This document shows, piece after piece, positions 62,161 to 64,000 of a stretch of DNA of 64,000 nt (positions within the stretch are counted from its first letter, which is position 1; every line of letters starts with the position of its first letter). The notes under the pieces were generated by a model, which saw only the letters and a program-made list of their open reading frames with translations, was not told the DNA's origin and ran no database searches. Both the position numbers and the translations under genes were made by a program. Origin of the DNA: Algoriphagus machipongonensis (GTDB lineage: Bacteria > Bacteroidota > Bacteroidia > Cytophagales > Cyclobacteriaceae); NCBI RefSeq assembly GCF_000166275.1, contig NZ_CM001023.1, forward strand, positions 2,359,001 through 2,423,000, read 5' to 3'.

Positions 62161-62341
62161 ACTTTTTGGCAGCGTTTTTCTTTGCTGTTACTTCAGTTCT
62201 GATCTCTTGTGCTAGGTTTTTGATGGCTTGCATACCATTTCTTACTCTAGTTCCAGCAGCCTTGTTTCCTGCTTCATAAAATTTTTCGAAATCTGCTTCC
62301 AAAGAATGAACGAGGTCTTGAACTTCTTTAAATCTGCTCAT
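62159..62341 (-). CDS. Small histone-H1-like protein, 60 aa
   Basis: MSRFKEVQDLVHSLEADFEKFYEAGNKAAGTRVRNGMQAIKNLAQEIR, then a VTAKKNAAKK tail, matches the short Bacteroidota/Chlamydia Hc1-like histone H1 family. The tail is very short compared with Chlamydia Hc1. It is a candidate chromatin-associated protein, but only weakly basic in the core. It converges with csbD. Confidence 0.82.
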   Translation of the reverse strand: MSRFKEVQDLVHSLEADFEKFYEAGNKAAGTRVRNGMQAIKNLAQEIRTEVTAKKNAAKK

Positions 62342-62669
62342 AATAGCTTTTTTGTTTAAAATTATAATTTAGGTTTTTTGGCGAAAATTGCCATTTAGTA
62401 ATATTAGTAACTTTAATGACCTTAGGAAAGGGTTTTCAAATTGATTTTGAAGTTTTTCGTTAAAAATCCTCTTTCTATTCACTTTTACTATGATTTTCCA
62501 GAAAAAATCTAAAAAAATGCCTCCAATTCGTTGAGGCTTCACTTTTGTGGGAATATTCTTAATTGATCAAAGAATTCTGGTTTTTCAATTGAAGGAATGG
62601 AATATTCTAAAAAAATCAACTGTATTTGTTTTGTGAATTCTGGTTTTAGATTTTTCGATTTTTAGAAAT
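62342..62669. other. Intergenic region between histone-like and MATE genes
   Basis: This is 328 nt of AT-rich DNA holding the divergent promoters. I see no ORF with family signals, tRNA or repeat. A near-sigma-54 element on the minus strand (TGGCAATTTTCGCC-type) lacks the GC at the right spacing. Confidence 0.55.
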
Positions 62670-64000
62670 ATGCCGTTCTTGAGCAATTATTTTTCTGAGA
62701 TGACTATTTGGCAATTAATTAAAGATGCTGTTCAGGGGAAAGAACAGGATTTCACAAAACTCAGCCTTAAAACCGCAATTTTCGTTCTGGCGATTCCAAT
62801 GATCTTGGAGATGGCCATGGAATCCTTGTTTGCAATCGTGGATATATTTTTTGTTGCTAAACTGGGAGAACATGCGATTGCTACGGTTGGTCTTACAGAA
62901 TCAGTCGTCGTATTGGTCTATGCCATGGGTTTTGGAATCAGTATGGCCGCAACAGCTTTGATATCGAGAAGATTTGGAGAGAAAGAATATAAGGAAGCTG
63001 GTGCAGCAGCTTTCCAACTTTTATTAGTGGGAGGCAGTATTGCTATAGTACTCGGGGTTTTAGGTTGGACTTTTGCTCCACATGTTTTGTCTTTAATGGG
63101 GGCGGAACAGGCTGTAATTGACACTGGCGTAGGTTTTACCCGAATAATATTTGCAGGAAATATTGCGATACTTTTATTGTTTTTACTTAATGGTGCTTTC
63201 AGAGGAGCCGGCCAAGCTCATCATGCGATGCGTTCACTTTGGATTTCGAATGGGTTAAACATGATTTTAGACCCTTTGTTTATTTTCGGAATCGGCTCTT
63301 GGTCTGGTTGGGGGTTGGAGGGTGCAGCAATTGCAACCACCTTTGGAAGGTCTATTGGTGTACTCTATCAGTTGTACCATCTTTTTAATGGTAAACATAA
63401 GCTTACTATCCTAAAAGAAAATATCAAAGTATCATGGGCTATTATCAAGAAGATCATGAACATAGCCATAGGAGGTATGGGGCAGTTTTTAATTGACTCC
63501 GTATCTTGGATTGCTTTGACGAGGATGAATGCTGAATTTGGATCCACCTCATTGGCTGGTTATACCATTGCTTTTAGAATTTTGATTTTTACAATATTAC
63601 CTGCCTGGGGACTTTCGGGAGCAGCTGCCACTTTGGTAGGGCAAAATCTGGGAGCCAAACAAGTAGATCGCGCTGAAAAAGCTGTTTGGTTAACTACCCG
63701 CTATACTATGACTTTCATGGCGGTAATTACTGTTATTTATTTACTCTTTAATGAGCAGCTCGTGCACTTTTTCACGGATATTGAAGAGGTAAAAGAAATT
63801 GCATCTCAAGGTCTTTGGGTGATTGTGTTAGGCTATGTGTTTTTTGCCATGGGAATGGTTCTTACGCAAGCTTTCAATGGAGCTGGGGACACCAAGACAC
63901 CTGCTTATATCAATATTGGAGTGCTATGGTTTTTGGAGGTGCCTTTGGCTTATGTATTGGCATTTACGTTTGGTTTGGCACATTTAGGGATTTTTATAGC
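62670..64000 (+). CDS. MATE-family efflux transporter (3' end cut by the window)
   Basis: The open frame runs to the window edge without a stop, so the gene is partial here: 443 codons are visible. The first MatE domain has FVLAIPMILEMAMESLFAIVDIFFVAKLGEHAIATVGLTES near residues 42-82 and LNGAFRGAGQAHHAM near 175-190. The second domain has MGQFLIDSVSWIAL and GLSGAAATLVGQNLGAKQVDRAEKAVW, with the QAFNGAGDTKTPA motif near 405. It is a Na+/H+-coupled drug or toxin exporter. I use the ATG at 62670; a second ATG at 62700 is possible. Substrate is unknown. Confidence 0.9.
   Translation, partial: MPFLSNYFSEMTIWQLIKDAVQGKEQDFTKLSLKTAIFVLAIPMILEMAMESLFAIVDIFFVAKLGEHAIATVGLTESVVVLVYAMGFGISMAATALISRRFGEKEYKEAGAAAFQLLLVGGSIAIVLGVLGWTFAPHVLSLMGAEQAVIDTGVGFTRIIFAGNIAILLLFLLNGAFRGAGQAHHAMRSLWISNGLNMILDPLFIFGIGSWSGWGLEGAAIATTFGRSIGVLYQLYHLFNGKHKLTILKENIKVSWAIIKKIMNIAIGGMGQFLIDSVSWIALTRMNAEFGSTSLAGYTIAFRILIFTILPAWGLSGAAATLVGQNLGAKQVDRAEKAVWLTTRYTMTFMAVITVIYLLFNEQLVHFFTDIEEVKEIASQGLWVIVLGYVFFAMGMVLTQAFNGAGDTKTPAYINIGVLWFLEVPLAYVLAFTFGLAHLGIFI

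Noticed and set aside
62342..62420. Sigma-54 site upstream of the histone-like gene
   Set aside because: A TGGCA-like core exists, but the GC at the -12 spacing is missing.

Overview
The window is AT-rich Bacteroidota chromosome, most like a Cytophagales/Algoriphagus-type marine bacterium. The support is a type IX secretion (T9SS) type-B cargo protein next to a PorP/SprF-family protein, two SusC-like TonB receptors with carboxypeptidase-regulatory N-domains, weak Shine-Dalgarno signals, Bacteroidota-style promoters (TTTG / TANNTTTG), a THX ribosomal peptide, an HYC_CC_PP protein and a small histone-H1-like protein. I found no rRNA, tRNA, CRISPR array, transposase or prophage. The species assignment is inference.

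Layout. 0-4 kb: an unknown lipoprotein, the 5-oxoprolinase operon pxpABC (minus strand), a 41-residue THX gene and a small lipoprotein. 4-11.5 kb: a signalling block with a CHASE3 histidine kinase, an Rcp1-like receiver, a REC-PAS kinase and a YdeI/DUF1905 protein on the minus strand. On the plus strand are two small stress-type proteins, a lone receiver, a sigma-54 activator and Dps. Sigma-54-type -24/-12 elements precede dps and, far away, a CsbD gene. 11.6-16.3 kb: a secreted sugar-isomerase-like protein, an ArfB-like hydrolase, and a DtxR/MntR regulator divergent from a TonB receptor, with a perfect 22-bp palindrome in the receptor promoter.

16.4-32.6 kb is a copper-handling island, all on the minus strand: two DUF3347 copies (one standing alone, one fused to the adaptor), a CusB-CusC-CusA-type RND efflux system with ATGA overlaps, an HYC_CC_PP protein, an exported CHY zinc-finger-like protein, an HMA chaperone, a CopA ATPase, an MFS transporter, a Crp-type regulator, an AraC regulator with its own HMA-like CPRC domain, and a TonB receptor. 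32.8-42 kb: malonate uptake and activation (matB-madL-madM) is divergent from a GbsR/MarR regulator. The regulator is followed by a second RND pump (TolC broken by two frameshifts, adaptor, permease) and a 76-residue protein that aligns without gaps to acyl carrier protein but lacks the phosphopantetheine serine. Two near-identical 18-bp inverted repeats precede the regulator and the pump operon.

42-64 kb: an M1 peptidase, a formyltransferase-like protein, a Tat-signal protein, a tail-collar protein, a 3425-residue modular T9SS cargo and its SprF-like partner, a GH25 lysozyme/membrane-protein pair, an F420-reductase-like oxidoreductase, a polyphosphate-glucokinase-like ROK protein, CsbD, a histone-H1-like protein and a MATE transporter cut by the window edge. 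The strongest leads are the serine-less ACP-like protein with the RND pump, the paired GbsR operators, the sigma-54 stress promoters and the HMA-AraC regulator.
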